Source of the DNA: Amia ocellicauda
Lineage: Eukaryota > Chordata > Actinopteri > Amiiformes > Amiidae
Direction of reading: 5' to 3'
Assembly (NCBI RefSeq): GCF_036373705.1
Contig: NC_089864.1
Location: 1,978,501-2,042,500 of the forward strand
Length of the DNA stretch: 64,000 bases
Shown: positions 28,860-41,900 of the stretch, piece by piece
How positions within the stretch are numbered: position 1 is the first letter of the stretch
Layout: each line of letters begins with the position of its first letter
The notes under the pieces: generated by a model
The model's input: the letters and a program-made list of their open reading frames with translations, nothing else
The model's database searches: none
What the model was told of the DNA's origin: nothing
Position numbers and translations under genes: made by a program

Positions 28860-30900
28860 ATAAAATATGTAAATCTCACCCGGCCGCCCAGTAAAATCAA
28901 TGTATTTTAAGTAGATGTTTAAATATAGGATCTTTGGTAAAAAGTCTGAGTGCAACACAGATAGTCCGCCATCTTAGGTGATATGCCTGCAGATTGCAGG
29001 TTGCTACATCCTGATGCTAATGCTTTAGACCGAATGTAGTTCTCACCTAAAATAAAATAAAAAATAAATCTCGAGTAGTCTGCAGTTTTCTGCTTTAAAA
29101 GTGTTAATTTAAATCAGTATAAAATACCGCATTTAGCGTGAGATCAGGTATCTAGCAGTAGATTGGCGTAGCAGTTTCGGTTCCATGGTTAATTTTGACC
29201 CGGTAGCAATACTGGCACGATTAGACCACTGACCTGATCCGAGCAATTACTTCCGGGTCAGTTCAGACGGTCTTTTATTTATGTTTTTAATCAAGCATAG
29301 AGATGCGTGCAAATTCAGGGTACATATTTTGTGTAATAAGTCTTGTGAGTCATACAATCATATCAAGAATAAAAAGCTACACTGGGTTTTAACCGATGGT
29401 AACCGTTTGCAAAATGCAGCTAACAGGAGAATCCCGGAAGACGTAAAGTTTTCAGGACGCAGAGCTGTATATTTATTACAGGATACACGTTTGTGAACCA
29501 TTTATTGAATATCCATATGGTTAAAAATTTTAAATTAGCATAGATACATTCCACATCTGTACATCTGATTTTCTCATATTGTCGTATTGATGTAATATAA
29601 TAGCCTATATATCAATGATCATGCTTGGTATTTATTATATTGTTGGACATTAACCATTATTTTAACTCTAAAATGATATGGAATCAAACCGTTCATGTCC
29701 TGTAATGTAGGTTAAGGGTTTGTGGCTTAAGCAAGAATACGTAAAATTAAACTTGCACCCCCACCCCATCATTACCCAGACACTGGCGAAGTTCATAAGC
29801 GTCAATCCCTTTATCTAAATAGTGTTATTAAATTAGACCTTTATATCGATTTTGTTCTAGATGTCCATCTGTTGCAGAACAGGGTTCACAGTGCCGGACG
29901 CTGTGCTTTGAGTGCTATAGTATCACAAACCACCAGAAAAGCCTCCCTTCACTGCGATACCAGTTTCATGTGTTTAAAAAGTCATCATCTAAGAAAAACA
30001 AAGCGGCAAATGCAACACATAATATTACCACAAGTACGGGATTGAATGTAATATTATTCATGCTGTCGATAGGCTGTGCAACATAATCACAAATGTAAAT
30101 CTGTATTGAAGCGTGGCGTTTGTGTCGCTTAATTCCCTCTCAATGGCATGACGCCCAACTTTCAGACACCTCTCGTTATTAGGTTTGTATTCCCAGTGAC
30201 ACCAGTATGGGGGACAAGCGCAGCGGACTTGAAATTGCACTTGAATCAGCCAAAAAGCTACCAAATACACTCATAAATACACACACCTCAGGTTAGTTTT
30301 ACTCCTGAAGAAGCTGAATCAGGGGTTTAGGAAAATATATATATATTTTTTTTGATTTTGTAAACTCGTTTTAAATGGTCAATTTGAAGTGCCCGCTATG
30401 GTAATTTTAAGTTTAAACCAAAACAAACCAAAAATGAAAGGCTTAATCGAGCTCTTTACGCATTCTGTGGATATTTCCCACGTTTATAACTGCTGGCACA
30501 CAGGTAAATCCCAATACACAGGACGATCAGTGCCTACAGACACTACAGTCATTATGCCACTGGCCGCGCCATTCCTCAGTGGATCCAGAGATCCTACAAG
30601 CGAAGATGCTCTTATCTAAATACATGGATAGATGGAGGACCTTGAGCACGAATTATGCTTTAGTCTTCACTTCTCCGGGCTCTCATACACCCTCTTCTTG
30701 TGATTTGTAGAAGTACTGTATTACTAACCCTGATAACAACCAATACCAAAAAGATAGGAAAGAAGTGAACATTATTGGGCTGTGAGGCAATGCATTGTTC
30801 TGTAAATGATAAATCACCAATTGTTGGAGCAGTTTTATATAGATAAAGAATGATAAAACAATATACCCATAACGCAAATTAACCGGTTTCCTTTTGTTTC
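28860..30900. other. Spacer upstream of receptor gene B
   Basis: AT-rich DNA with no recognised gene. The block 30365-30480 resembles 53938-54065 (aggctt followed by a gagctc word, and a shared cgctatgg) and is noted as a duplication. The promoter of gene B should lie at the right end. Confidence 0.45.
30365..30480. repeat. Block shared with 53938-54065
   Basis: Shared words in the same order: aactcgtttta, ccgctatgg, then a degenerate aaaatga/caaatgcaaggctt and attctgt. Identity is about 70-75% by eye. It lies about 450 bases upstream of the gene B start. Confidence 0.55.
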
Positions 30901-30917
30901 TCAGCGCTCTTCCTACA

Positions 30918-33122
30918 ATGGACTGTATTGCTCGTCTTTGGTGTGGACGATGGCTGAGCTTTACTGTCTTTCTGCTCTTGCCAATGAGCCTGCAGGGTGA
31001 GGACTTCATCTAATCAGACTCACTTTCTCTGTTCACAGTATCTGGGTATTGCATGCATCGATGTGATTTTGTTAGCAATGTGGGTTGAATCCTGCAGTAT
31101 GCCACACGAACGGGACTTTCTGACAACGTCTTCATCCATATTATTAGTGTTTCACCGTTCAGTCCTCTGTAGGACAGTCTTGACACTGATCCTGAATCAC
31201 ACTCCTGCTCCTCTTGAAGACATTTCACTGTCACTCACCTGCACCACTAGACTGCAGATGTTCAGGCATCGCTGAGTTGTATTTTTATTTTATTTTTCCT
31301 TTTACCTCTGTCCCTCCCAGTGTCCTCCACTCCTGTACCAGTGTCCATGACAGTGGGGGACCCTGTCACTCTGCCCTGTGAGATACCTGCTTCTACTGCT
31401 GCTGGAATTGCCGTAAACAACCTTCACATCCAATGGAAAAATTCTAGAGGATCAGTACTGGAATCTGTGTCGGGAAGACTGCACATCGGCCACGAATTTC
31501 AAGGCAGAGTTGAATTGTCTGGAAATATTAGCCAAGGAAACTTCTCCCTCACTATTAATAATACCTGGATTTCTGATGAACTCCTCTATGAGTGCTTTTA
31601 TGGAGTAAACACCCCAAAAATGAAGTTTGTAACAGATGTTTTCCTCATTATCAAAGGTAACAGCTGCTGCTAATTAGGGTTTATTTTTGTATTTTTTTTA
31701 ATGCTTTCTTACCCAGAGCAACTGTCACCCTTTATAAGAAACAACTCTAGTCAATTAAAGTAAGAATGCAGGATCTTGTTTAATTTAGCAGAATATCCTT
31801 TCATTATTAAGTAGTGTGTGTTTCTCAATCTTAATAATTGGCTAAATAATATTTTGTAGCAGTATTGTAAGCACTGTAATGTGTGCATTGTATGTTCGTT
31901 TTTGAATAAGATTTTAAGATGGCTTGGTGCATGCTGAATAACCTTAAAGATTATATTGATGATGATGATAATTATAATAATATACAAGCCCCAATTGTGT
32001 AGGTCAGGTTAATATGCCCAAATCTGAGAAACCAAGACCTCATCCTCTGTTCCCTTCCTCTCAGTTCGCAATGAGACCCATGGTGTGCAGTGGGGTCAGG
32101 ACCTCTCTCTCGTGCTGTACACCGGAGAACCAGTGGAGGTGCTCTTTAATGGCACTGTGCTTTACTCAGGGAGCAAAGGTGCGAGTGTGGGGAAGGTCAC
32201 AGCTCCAGATGAGAAAGAGCCCGGCCCCAGGGACGAGCCGAGAGTGTCAGTGCGGGGTGAGACTCTGATTGTTAGCAGAGTGACAGCAGCTGACCAGGGC
32301 CAGTACACAGTGAGGGACAACGGGACCAAACGAATCATCAGCACCATCTCTGTGTCTGTCTCTGAGGAAGGTGAGCTGGGGACTAAAATTTAACTTGATT
32401 TTGATTGAGTAGATTTAGTATAATAGTCCTGTTAAAATAAGGCAGTAAATGTTCAGAAGGACAGTCATGTAATGGTGTACCAGGAATATGAATGAATAAC
32501 ACCTCCACTACACACAGCCCTGTCTGCAAGTCCTGCTGACTGTTGGTACATTTATAGACGTAATGAAGCATTACTCTGATCTCTCTGAGGCCTGTGGCTG
32601 AAGAACAATTGACAGCCTTTTCAGTTTACAGTGACATTGTCCCTGAAATTGGCCTTTGTTGCTTTCTTCACACACACAGACACAGAAATACACGTGTGTT
32701 TGTATATATAATTAGACAGAGACAGGCAGGCTGATGCACATGAGTGTGTTTGTACCTGAGAGGGTCTCTTGTTGCACACAAGGCTGTCTGTGAGTCCAGG
32801 TCACTCAGAGGACCCTGCTGTTGTCAATGTGACCACAATGCTGCTCTGTTTCCCTGCAGACCCCAGTCCCTCTGCATTGTTTCCTGCAGCTGTGACTGCT
32901 GTCTGTGTCTCTCTGGTAGCTGTGACTGTGCTGATCATGTGTCTGAAGGAGAAGACACTTTTAAAGAAACTGTGCTTGAGATGCTATCCTGGCTATGAGA
33001 AGACAGCAACGCATGACATGGAGGCCAACAGCCTGGACTCGGTAAAGAAACACTCCCGTTCCTGTGGACAGCAACCTGCCCCCGGCCCCCCCACACAGCC
33101 TGCCTCCAGTTCTTCTGTCTAA
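30918..33122 (+). CDS. IgSF receptor B: V domain, cysteine-less second Ig domain, TM, tail
   Basis: Four exons: 30918-30996, 31321-31656, 32065-32370 and 32860-33122, all joined in phase 1, giving 327 residues. Exon 1 is a signal peptide (MDCIARLWCGRWLSFTVFLL). Exon 2 is a V-type domain with PVTLPCEI and LLYECFYG cysteines and a GNFSLTI strand. Exon 3 is an Ig-like domain in which the cysteine positions read LSLVLYTGE and GQYTVRDN, so it has no intradomain disulfide. Exon 4 gives a membrane helix (AAVTAVCVSLVAVTVLIMC) and a basic tail with YPGYEK and MEANSL, then a serine/proline-rich extension. No ITIM is present. It is the closest paralogue of gene E. The final tail might be altered by splicing at a possible donor near 33041. 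Confidence 0.88.
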
Positions 33123-35147
33123 CTGAGGGAGTGGGAAATTGAGCCAGAGGATGGACGAAGCCCACCAGAGTGTGAATTGGAGAAAAATCCTCTTTCCCAG
33201 AAGTGAATGAAGATGAAAAGGACAATTGTCTAGCAGTGCTGGAGCCAGTGGCTCCGCTAGAGCAGGAGTGAGAGAAACAGTTATTCCTCCCAGTGAACTC
33301 CGCCGCCGCTCAAGATGACAATGAGGCACAGGACTGGCCGCAGTGCCAGAGCTGCAGTGGGAGGAAGAAACATTCCGGAGTGCGACGATGTCCTCCTCTT
33401 GATTATTGGGCTAAGGAGCTACCTGAGAGACCGGGGCAGGAGAGGACCCGGAAGAGGTGCCGCCCGGACTGGAGAGCCCTATGCAGTTGCTGTGGGAGGG
33501 GGGGCTCCACCGTGTCCCTGACCTCCACTCGGCTTGGCTTGGCTTGGCTTCCTTGGGTGTCTGCACCATTCATCCCTGGTGGGGCGTCCTGGTTGCAGCT
33601 CCAGGGACTGCGGAAGCCGAGCCTGGTCGACCGTCCTCTGCCTCATTGCTGCAGGACACCTCCTCTGCCGCCCTGAACGTGGCTGGGGTCATCCTCCGTG
33701 ATCCCCACCCCCAGCTGCCGCCCCCGTCTGCCTTCCTGTGATCGCAGGGATCCAGCTGCCCACTGTTCGCCACCCATCGACAGCGACAGTCGCCTGGGCT
33801 TTGCTCTTCCCTGCTTGTTTTATTCATTTAAAATTTTGCACACTATTTTATTGTGATTTTATTGTGCTTTTATTATTACTTTAATATTTTAAAATGTCTG
33901 TAAAACACTTTTATTCAGCCATTCTTGCAGGTGTGCAATTATCTTAATTTAAAGTAGCCTATATTTCTTAGCAATAATATAATAATTTTGATTTGCTTAA
34001 ACCCTATGTATGTATTATGTGAAAAAATATGAATTGTAGCGGTTAAAAGCACATTAATTGAAAACAAATGCATTTGATCATTATTATAAACACATTCAGT
34101 GTAGTTTAGTGTTTTAAGTACAGAATGCCACTTTCTTTATATTTAGTTTTTTGATTATATTTATATTATATATAAAACTTACACTACTATTAAAGTACTA
34201 CTACTGCTATCCAATGCCCACTGTCCTCCTTTTGGGGTTTGTATCCTGTTTTTGTATCTTTGGCCTTTTTATCCTGGTTGTTTTTCTCTGTTGGCCTCCT
34301 CCTGGTCACTTACCTCACAGACCATACTGGGTCACAAAAGGTGGTGACAGCGTTCACGCCATGTCCTCCTCATGCATCTGAAGTGGGACCCTGCAGCACC
34401 CGTGTTTGCTGCTGCCAGACTGACTGCCGACAGACCGCCCAATGCAGGATAGCCCGTCCTCAGGTCAGCCTGGGGCACAGGTGTAAACGTTTGAGTAACG
34501 AATGCGAGTTAGTCTAGGTGATTGTCTCAGTGCTTAGTGAAGGAGAAATTAAATGCACATGAAACCAATACATTCATCAATCCAATAATCAAATAAAACA
34601 ATCGGTGGAAAAAATATAAAAACCCATAGTAATAAACAAACATTATAGAAATTGGAAAGAAATATAAAGAAACAACGCATAATAAATAATTAATTGAAAT
34701 TAAGGGTGAGTCACGGCCCCATCTGTGACAATTGCTTGCCTGCTCTACCTGTAGAATACATGTACACCTGTAGTGCAAGAGTGGAAGTGAGGCTGGGGGG
34801 GAAGGGGCACCTCTGCCTGGGGGCTGGCATGCATGTGAGCTGGAAACAACAGTCTTCTGCTAAGAGATACATAATAAAAGAGTTAAAGCTCACTCAATAC
34901 TATTGATCTATAGCAGACAAACCTACATGGTATCAAAAGCTGGTAGACATGGCACAAGGACTCTGCCTCATTGACCCACTTGTTTCAGATGACAATATTG
35001 CGGACGAACCGAGCTACCTAGCAAAAGTACGCGTGCGCAGTGAACACGCCCATACATCTTGCTGATAATAATTATGTACATTTAAAATTATTTTGTTAGT
35101 CTTATTTCATAGTGACCAATTTGATATTTACAAATAGATGACAGGAT
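33123..35147. other. Downstream region of gene B
   Basis: A GC-rich segment at 33150-33800 is open in several frames on both strands, but its translations are proline/glycine-rich and match nothing I know; it may be gene B 3' UTR or an old repeat. From 33800 on the sequence is AT-rich without recognisable features. Confidence 0.4.
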
Positions 35148-35395
35148 GAGCTACCTAGGGTTTGAAGACTTATAATACAGTAATAGTGTTGAAAAACAGG
35201 GTAGCCCATTCTGATAGGTCCCTTCTGTCCGACAGGATGTACTACCTTGGTTTTCAAGGGTTAGAATACAGTAATATTGTTGAAAAACAGCTGTAGCCCA
35301 TCCTGACATGTCCATTATGTCTGACAGGATAAGCTGCCTAATGTTATCAGTCGGGGCAGCTCATTCCAGACGGTAGCCCATTTCTTTCATTTTCA
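35148..35395. repeat. Tandem repeat of about 115 bases with palindromic ends
   Basis: Two and a part copies begin gacaggatgagctacct, gacaggatgtactacct and gacaggataagctgcct, with a common core taatacagtaat.ttgttgaaaaacag. Within each unit the end (gtagcccatcctgac) is the reverse complement of the start. A reverse-oriented copy of the terminal portion (tgggctaccgtctggaatga) is at about 56910-56950. Confidence 0.75.
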
Positions 35396-35515
35396 AAACT
35401 GCTAGTCAGAAGCCAGATTAATTGATATAGTCATATGTCACAACCCTGAGAATCCTGGTAAAAACATGCGACTTTGGCAATTTTACTGATAAACTGATTA
35501 GAGACCGTATAGTGT

Positions 35516-35887
35516 GTGGGACACACAGCGACGGCTTATGCAACAGCTGCTGCACGAAACAAACGTAATACTCCAGCTATTAATATCTGCATGTTGGATG
35601 AACAGTCCGAGAGGAGTAAGGAAGCAAGAAGTGAAAATGAAGTATTTTCAATACAACACACACCCTGTTCAAACTGCAGTGGCAAGCACCCTCCGGATAA
35701 ACATAAGTCTTTTGCATTTAACAAGCTTTGTAACAACTGTGGAAAATTGAATCACTTTGCTAAGTGTTGCAGATCACAGCAGACCAGCAATTACAAGCCA
35801 CATCAGTCAGTCACTGGTACAAGATACATAGCAGCCAGCTCCTACACAGCAAAAAGGCCAGTGTTGAATGAACTCGCACAGAGCTGA
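35516..35887 (+). pseudogene. Retroelement gag relic with CCHC zinc knuckle
   Basis: The open frame of 123 residues contains CNNCGKLNHFAKCC, the C-X2-C-X4-H-X4-C nucleic-acid-binding knuckle typical of Ty3/gypsy-type LTR retrotransposon Gag, preceded by CSNCSGKH. No protease or polymerase is found downstream; the DNA is cut off by the Tc1-like element at 35992. It is therefore an isolated remnant. Confidence 0.7.
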
Positions 35888-35991
35888 TGTCAACACTTGT
35901 TCAGGGTTTATATAGCTCCACACTCTCCAGAGTTAAATTAACACTCAGAATAGTTAAGCATTTAACACTATGCCAGAGTTCTGTAAATATA

Positions 35992-37212
35992 CACTCACCT
36001 AAAGGATTATTAGGAACACATGTTCAATTTCTCATTAATGCAATTATCTAACCAACCAATCACATGGCAGTTGCTTCAATGCATTTAGGGGTGTGGTCCT
36101 GGTCAAGACAATCTCCTGAACTCCAAACTGAATGTCTGAATGGGAAAGAAAGGTGATTTAAGCAATTTTGAGCGTGGCATGGTTGTTGGTGCCAGACGGG
36201 CCGGTCTGAGTATTTCACAATCTGCTCAGTTACTGGGATTTTCACGCACAACCATTTCTAGGGTTTACAAAGAATGGTGTGAAAAGGGAAAAACATCCAG
36301 TATGCGGCAGTCCTGTGGGCGAAAATGCCTTGTTGATGCTAGAGGTCAGAGGAGAATGGGCCGACTGATTCAAGCTGACAGAAGAGCAACTTTGACTGAA
36401 ATAACCACTCGTTACAACCGAGGTATGCAGCAAAGCATTTGTGAAGCCACAACACGTACAACCTTGAGGCGGATGGGCTACAACAGCAGAAGACCCCACC
36501 GGGTACCACTCATCTCCACTACAAATAGGAAAAAGAGGCTACAATTTGCACAAGCTCACCAAAATTGGACAGTTGAAGACTGGAAAAATGTTGCCTGGTC
36601 TGATGAGTCTCGATTTCTGTTGAGACATTCAGATGGTAGAGTCAGAATTTGGCGTAAACAGAATGAGAACATGGATCCATCATGCCTTGTTACCACTGTG
36701 CAGGCTGGTGGTGGTGGTGTAATGGTGTGGGGGATGTTTTCTTGGCACACTTTAGGCCCCTTAGTGCCAATTGGGCATCGTTTAAATGCCACGGCCTACC
36801 TGAGCATTGTTTCTGACCACGTCCATCCCTTTATGACCACCATGTACCCATCCTCTGATGGCTACTTCCAGCAGGATAATGCACCATGTCACAAAGGTCC
36901 AATCATTTCAAATTGGTTTCTTGAACATGACAATGAGTTCACTGTACTAAACTGGCCCCCACAGTCACCAGATCTCAACCCAATAGAGCATCTTTGGGAT
37001 GTGGTGGAATGGGAGCTTCGTGCCCTGGATGTGCATCCCACAAATCTCCATCAACTGCAAGATGCTATCCTATCAATATGGGCCAACATTTCTAAAGAAT
37101 GCTTTCAGCACCTTGTTGAATCAATGCCACGTAGAATTAAGGCAGTTCTGAAGGCGAAAGTGGGTCAAACACAGTATTAGTATGGTGTTCCTAATAATCC
37201 TTTAGGTGAGTG
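35992..37212 (+). mobile_element. Intact Tc1/mariner element, DD36E type, copy 2
   Basis: Same length (1,221 bases), same 28-base terminal inverted repeats and TA flanks (35990-35991, 37213-37214) as the element at 18063-19283. Nucleotide identity is about 98-99% by eye. It lies between receptor genes B and C. Confidence 0.95.
36140..37180 (+). CDS. Tc1/mariner transposase, DD36E, second copy
   Basis: An uninterrupted 346-residue ORF with the same helix-turn-helix and triad ([23 protein letters not shown]; 36 residues between the last two). It differs from the first copy at ten residues, for example VEDWKN for VEGWKN, RIWRKQ for RIWCKQ and KGPIIS for KGRIIS. Near identity with two intact ORFs implies recent mobilisation. 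Confidence 0.95.
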   Translation: MGKKGDLSNFERGMVVGARRAGLSISQSAQLLGFSRTTISRVYKEWCEKGKTSSMRQSCGRKCLVDARGQRRMGRLIQADRRATLTEITTRYNRGMQQSICEATTRTTLRRMGYNSRRPHRVPLISTTNRKKRLQFAQAHQNWTVEDWKNVAWSDESRFLLRHSDGRVRIWRKQNENMDPSCLVTTVQAGGGGVMVWGMFSWHTLGPLVPIGHRLNATAYLSIVSDHVHPFMTTMYPSSDGYFQQDNAPCHKGPIISNWFLEHDNEFTVLNWPPQSPDLNPIEHLWDVVEWELRALDVHPTNLHQLQDAILSIWANISKECFQHLVESMPRRIKAVLKAKVGQTQY

Positions 37213-37639
37213 TAAATATTTAGTATAAAAACATGTTAATTTGGATTCATGTGTGTTTTTTCTGACTTTATGTGAAAGAAAAGACACAAATTCACCCGTT
37301 TTCTCATTGGAAATAGGTCAATTTCAAAATATCACTGTCCTGGTCACAAAAGCAAAGTTTGTGGGGAATAATAGCCATTTTCTATACTTCTGAGGCATAA
37401 GCAATTAGGAAATAACACTTAACACCAAGGAACAAAAATTGTGTTACATAGTGTTATCAACAGTTCCATTATAACATCAAAACCATACTTGTGCTGATCT
37501 TTGTGTGAAAAAGTGATATCAAATTAATTTTAAACTGAATTAAATTTTGGGGGCAAGTCTCTTGCATGAATAAAGATAGCCAGTTTTGTGAATTCCACGT
37601 TTGGAGCCAAGGGGATTGGCTGTGTCAAAAGCATCATAG

Positions 37640-37945
37640 TATTAGTTAGAGAACCAATGGCAAACTGTGATCACAATATGGTTAGCTTTGAGGCATTCTT
37701 TAAAAAAAACAAGGACCAAGTCTAAAACAATGGTCTACAATTTTAGAAAAGCAGATCTTGAAGGTATGAGGTGGCACATAGAAGAGGTAGACTGAATTAC
37801 AGTCAGCTGAAAATGGATGGTTATATTTTAAGAATATACAAATTGAGGCCAAAATGGTTTAACAGAAGTATGGAAAAAATATCAAGAGAAAGTAATAAAA
37901 ACAAAAACATGAGAATGCAAAACATGGTGATAAACAGCTTTTCTA
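37640..37945 (+). mobile_element. CR1-like LINE internal fragment
   Basis: Plus-strand sequence with gagaaccaatggcaaactgt and gtggtta/gcattctttaaa matches the reverse complement of 19380-19460 (end of the endonuclease domain) and runs toward the RT linker. Frame is lost. It is a third piece of the LINE family in the window. Confidence 0.75.
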
Positions 37946-37998
37946 GAGACTCACAGTGAAAAAATGTGAAAGTCATGAGATTCAAGATTTGTTACAAC

Positions 37999-38528
37999 CA
38001 CTGGCGAAACCACCAGGGTGGCAAGGGGTGGCAGCTGCCACCCTAAAAAATATGTCTTGCCACCCCACTCGCCACCAGTTGTCAGGAGTGTCTGCTATAA
38101 TACATTCATATTTAATTTTATTGAATGGTATTATATTTGTTCTACTTTAGTTGTTAATCTCTATGGTAACCCGATCCCTGTAAAAGATTATAACATTGTA
38201 TCATGTATTTAGTAAACATGTGCAGCAGTAATTCTTTCATCCCTGCTAGGCTAGTCCAGTGCAATCCTGGCTGCTCCGTCGCAGAGTATCATGGCCCGAC
38301 GCCCGTGTTTGCACTGGAAGGGAGGAGCGGCACGGTGACAGGAGCAGGCGACCCCGGGACTCAACCATTTTATAGGGATCGGGTTACCATAGAGATTAAC
38401 AACTAAAGTAGAACAAATATAATACCATTCAATAAAATTAAATATGAATATATTATAGCAGACACTCCTGACAACTGGTGGCGAGTGAGGTGGCAAGACA
38501 TGTTGCCACCCAGGTGAGTTTGCCAGTG
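37999..38528. mobile_element. Fold-back (MITE-like) element
   Basis: Left arm 37999-38185 and right arm 38372-38528 are inverted copies; for example ggtaacccgatccctgta on the left and tatagggatcgggttacc on the right. The outer ends are cactggcgaaacc and gtttgccagtg. The loop of about 185 bases is GC-richer and non-coding. The ends look like a non-autonomous DNA transposon, perhaps hAT-like; no clear target duplication was seen. Confidence 0.75.
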
Positions 38529-38658
38529 ACGGAGTCCTCAGAATTATTAATCCAGTAGAAAAACACCATTTCAGTTACAAACCACTGACCTATAAAGGTG
38601 AGAAAACAACTCCCACCGCAGAGGAAGTACTGGCAGCTCTCTTCACAGCAGCCACACA

Positions 38659-38877
38659 ATGGCTCAGATGGAGGCGCTTTGTAGCACACATAATTTGTTC
38701 TTCCTGATCTGTGAGTAGCATTGTTTTCTGCATGTTTGGTCTTAAAACGGTGTATTTTATCTTAATTGTTTATCTATGTTACAAATAATGAGCTGTCTTT
38801 ATGCCCTGTGTTCTGTAACATCAAACTGTAGTTCAGAAGTTGTTTGAAAGGATATCTAAATAGAAATAACGCTATAC

Positions 38878-38965
<88 letters not shown>

Positions 38966-41900
38966 TTAAACAGCCTTATTATTTTACTCTAAATGTGTAT
39001 TTTTAAAAATAAAAGGGTTTCATGAAATTCCGCTACAAAACACTTCAGCTAATATGAAGCTGCTCCGAATGAAGTGTTTAATCTACGGTGAACAATATAT
39101 TCATGTTTTATGTAGCAGACATCGTTATCTCTGTGAAAAAATCTGAAAGCGCGTCTTTGTGTTTTTTGCGGTACATCGAAAACTTAATTAAAATGACAAC
39201 ACGGTCACGGCACATTTGGATTAAATGTCTTTGTTTCAATGGTGTGAATGAAGTGTTTTCCTGTTGTCCACCACGTCCTTACCTAACCGTCAGTGTTGGT
39301 TTTTGTAGCTGCTGCAGCCCTGGTGGCCGGAGCAACTGTGCGGAGAGCCGTCAGCCCCGGCGCCACCGTCACCCTGCCCTGTGACGTCACTCTCCAGTAC
39401 GAAGCCATGTGGTTTGTACAGCGGCCCGACGAGGGGCTGTCTCTGTGCATCTTGGCCAACAAGAGACCAGGCGAGGATGCTTTAAGCTATGCCGACGACT
39501 TCGACCCTCGCATCTCTCCGGTGCTGAACATTGCAACCTACTCCGTCAGCCTGCGGATCGAGAACATCACTGTCTCAGACCTGGCGCTGTACTACTGCGG
39601 CGAGAGAATTAGGGGCAAGATTGAAATAGGCAATGCAACCAGGCTCGTCTATGAAGGTGGGGACACCGAGGGTACTGCTGCACCTGTACTATGAATGAAT
39701 TGCTGTGTATCTTGGAAATTAATTGAGTTTTATGTATATAGTTATGGGAAGTCGGTCTATCACGGTAAGTTTAGAATATATGAAATATGGCAATATTTTC
39801 CATTGACTGACATCCTGTAGCAGAAGTGTCTGCTGACACAGTTTCAGACTTAATTTTTTCACAATAGTACTTGCTTATATTCACTTCAATGGTAGCATAA
39901 GGCTGAAACCAGATACTTCCATGCTTTTCTGTCTTTGTCTTCACCCCATGTCAAATCCATAATAGCACCAATAACAAAAATATTGGCCATCAGGTATAAT
40001 GTACACATCCAACTGTCTGATCCCCACCCACTTCCAGGTACCAGTAATATTAACTTCCTCCTGAAAATCTGTCGACTTTTGCTTTACATGTTGTTGGAAG
40101 TACATGAAGCTGATTAATTATATAATTACACTTTGTATTGAACATGTATTTATGATGCTCAAAGTTACATATTGTCAGTGTTCCTTATGGCCAAAGTAAC
40201 CTGATCAACAGAGTGGCAAGCTTAAGTGTTATCAAAATATTGAAATGTTACATTATTACATTATTATTATTACTATCATCAGAAAAAAAACAAGCAGAAG
40301 AAGACGGTGACCACCCCAGTGCCCCGCACCCCTCTGCCCTGGCTCTGTCCTGCTGGATCGTGCTGTTGGTGGTCCCTCCTCTCTCTGCTCTGCTCTCCTC
40401 CTGCTGTGTTTTCTGGCTCTTCTACAGAGCAGGTGAGACCCCTGGTCCCTAACACTGGGCAGCACACAGAGAAGAGGCTACTATTGCCATTTGATATTGG
40501 TGTCAGATCTAGGAAATTAATTAATTTTAGTATTTTCAGAGCTTTTTAGTATGGCATCAGTAACTAAAGCCTCATTGTTCTCCCAAACTTTGGTGTCAAC
40601 TGCGTCTCAGTGTTTGTTCTCTCTCCCTCACAATTTTATTATTAGGGGCTGAAAAACCCCAAGACTGTCAAAAGGGAGAGAAGATGAGGAGGAGGAAGGA
40701 GGTGCTTGAACTGGTATGTTCTGTTCCATCCTTCCATGTTTAAGGTTGTTTTCTGGAAAGAGAAACCAACTCAAGAGTACAATGATCCAATGTATTGAAG
40801 ATCCAAAAGCAATATACAATACTTGCAAGTTCTCCATAGATCTTTGTAAGAGATCCCTTAATACAATTCTGCACATAGAAATAAACACACAGACACGCAC
40901 ACAGATACACACACTTCTTTGTTTGCACAAGTCTCTGGCCTCAGTGTTCAGAGTCAATTCTCTGCTTTACAGTCAGCTCAGAGTTTAGCAACCTGTGTCG
41001 GCAGCTCTCTGCAAAGATTTTTATTATTATTTTTATTTCTTGGCAGACGCCCTTATCCAGGGCGACTTACAACATAAGTGTAAAACAAAGTGCAAAAATA
41101 CAGTTAAGTAAACGCATCAATCATTACAAATTCAATGTACATAAAACATAGCAATTCAAAATACATTTTACGAATTCCAATTTACAATTTACACAGGCAA
41201 GTACAATAAGTGAGGTCCTACATCCTGGAAGGTAAAAGCTAAGTGCTGTCAAGATGTAGGGTCACAGTCAAGGGCTACGGGAAAGGGAGCAAAGAGGAAA
41301 ACAATCAGAAATGCAAGAAGCATAATAAAACTGAGAAGTGCTATCTAGCAGGGATAAAGGACTAATATTACAAGTACTCTTGGAAAAGATACTCGCATTA
41401 CTCTTACAAAACTCATATTTTATACAATGAATCTATGTAGTTTTAAGCAACTTATCAGGGTTTCCACCAGTCACCTTTAACTTTTCTATACAGTGCATCC
41501 GGAAAGTATTCACAGCGCTTCACTTTTTCCACATTTTGTTATGTTACAGCCTTATTCCAAAATGGATTAAAGTCATTATTTCCCTAAAAATTCTACAAAC
41601 AATACCCCATAATGACAACGTGAAAGAAGTTTGTTTGCACATGTACACCAGTATTCACAGCCTTTGCTCAATACTTTGTTGAAGCACCTTTGGCACCAGT
41701 TACAGCCTCAAGTCTTTTTGAGTATGATGCTACAAGCTTGGCACACCTATTTGTGGGCAGTTTCTCCCATTCTTCTTTGCAGGACCTCTCAAGCTTCATC
41801 AGGTTGGATGGGGAGTGTCGGTGCACAGCCATTTTCAGATCTCTCCAGAGATGTTCAATCGGGTTCAAGTCTGGGGTTGTCCTGGAGCCACTCCTTTGTT

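Noticed and set aside
33293-33827. Overlapping ORFs downstream of gene B
   Set aside because: Open in several frames because of GC content; no domain and no plausible splice continuity.
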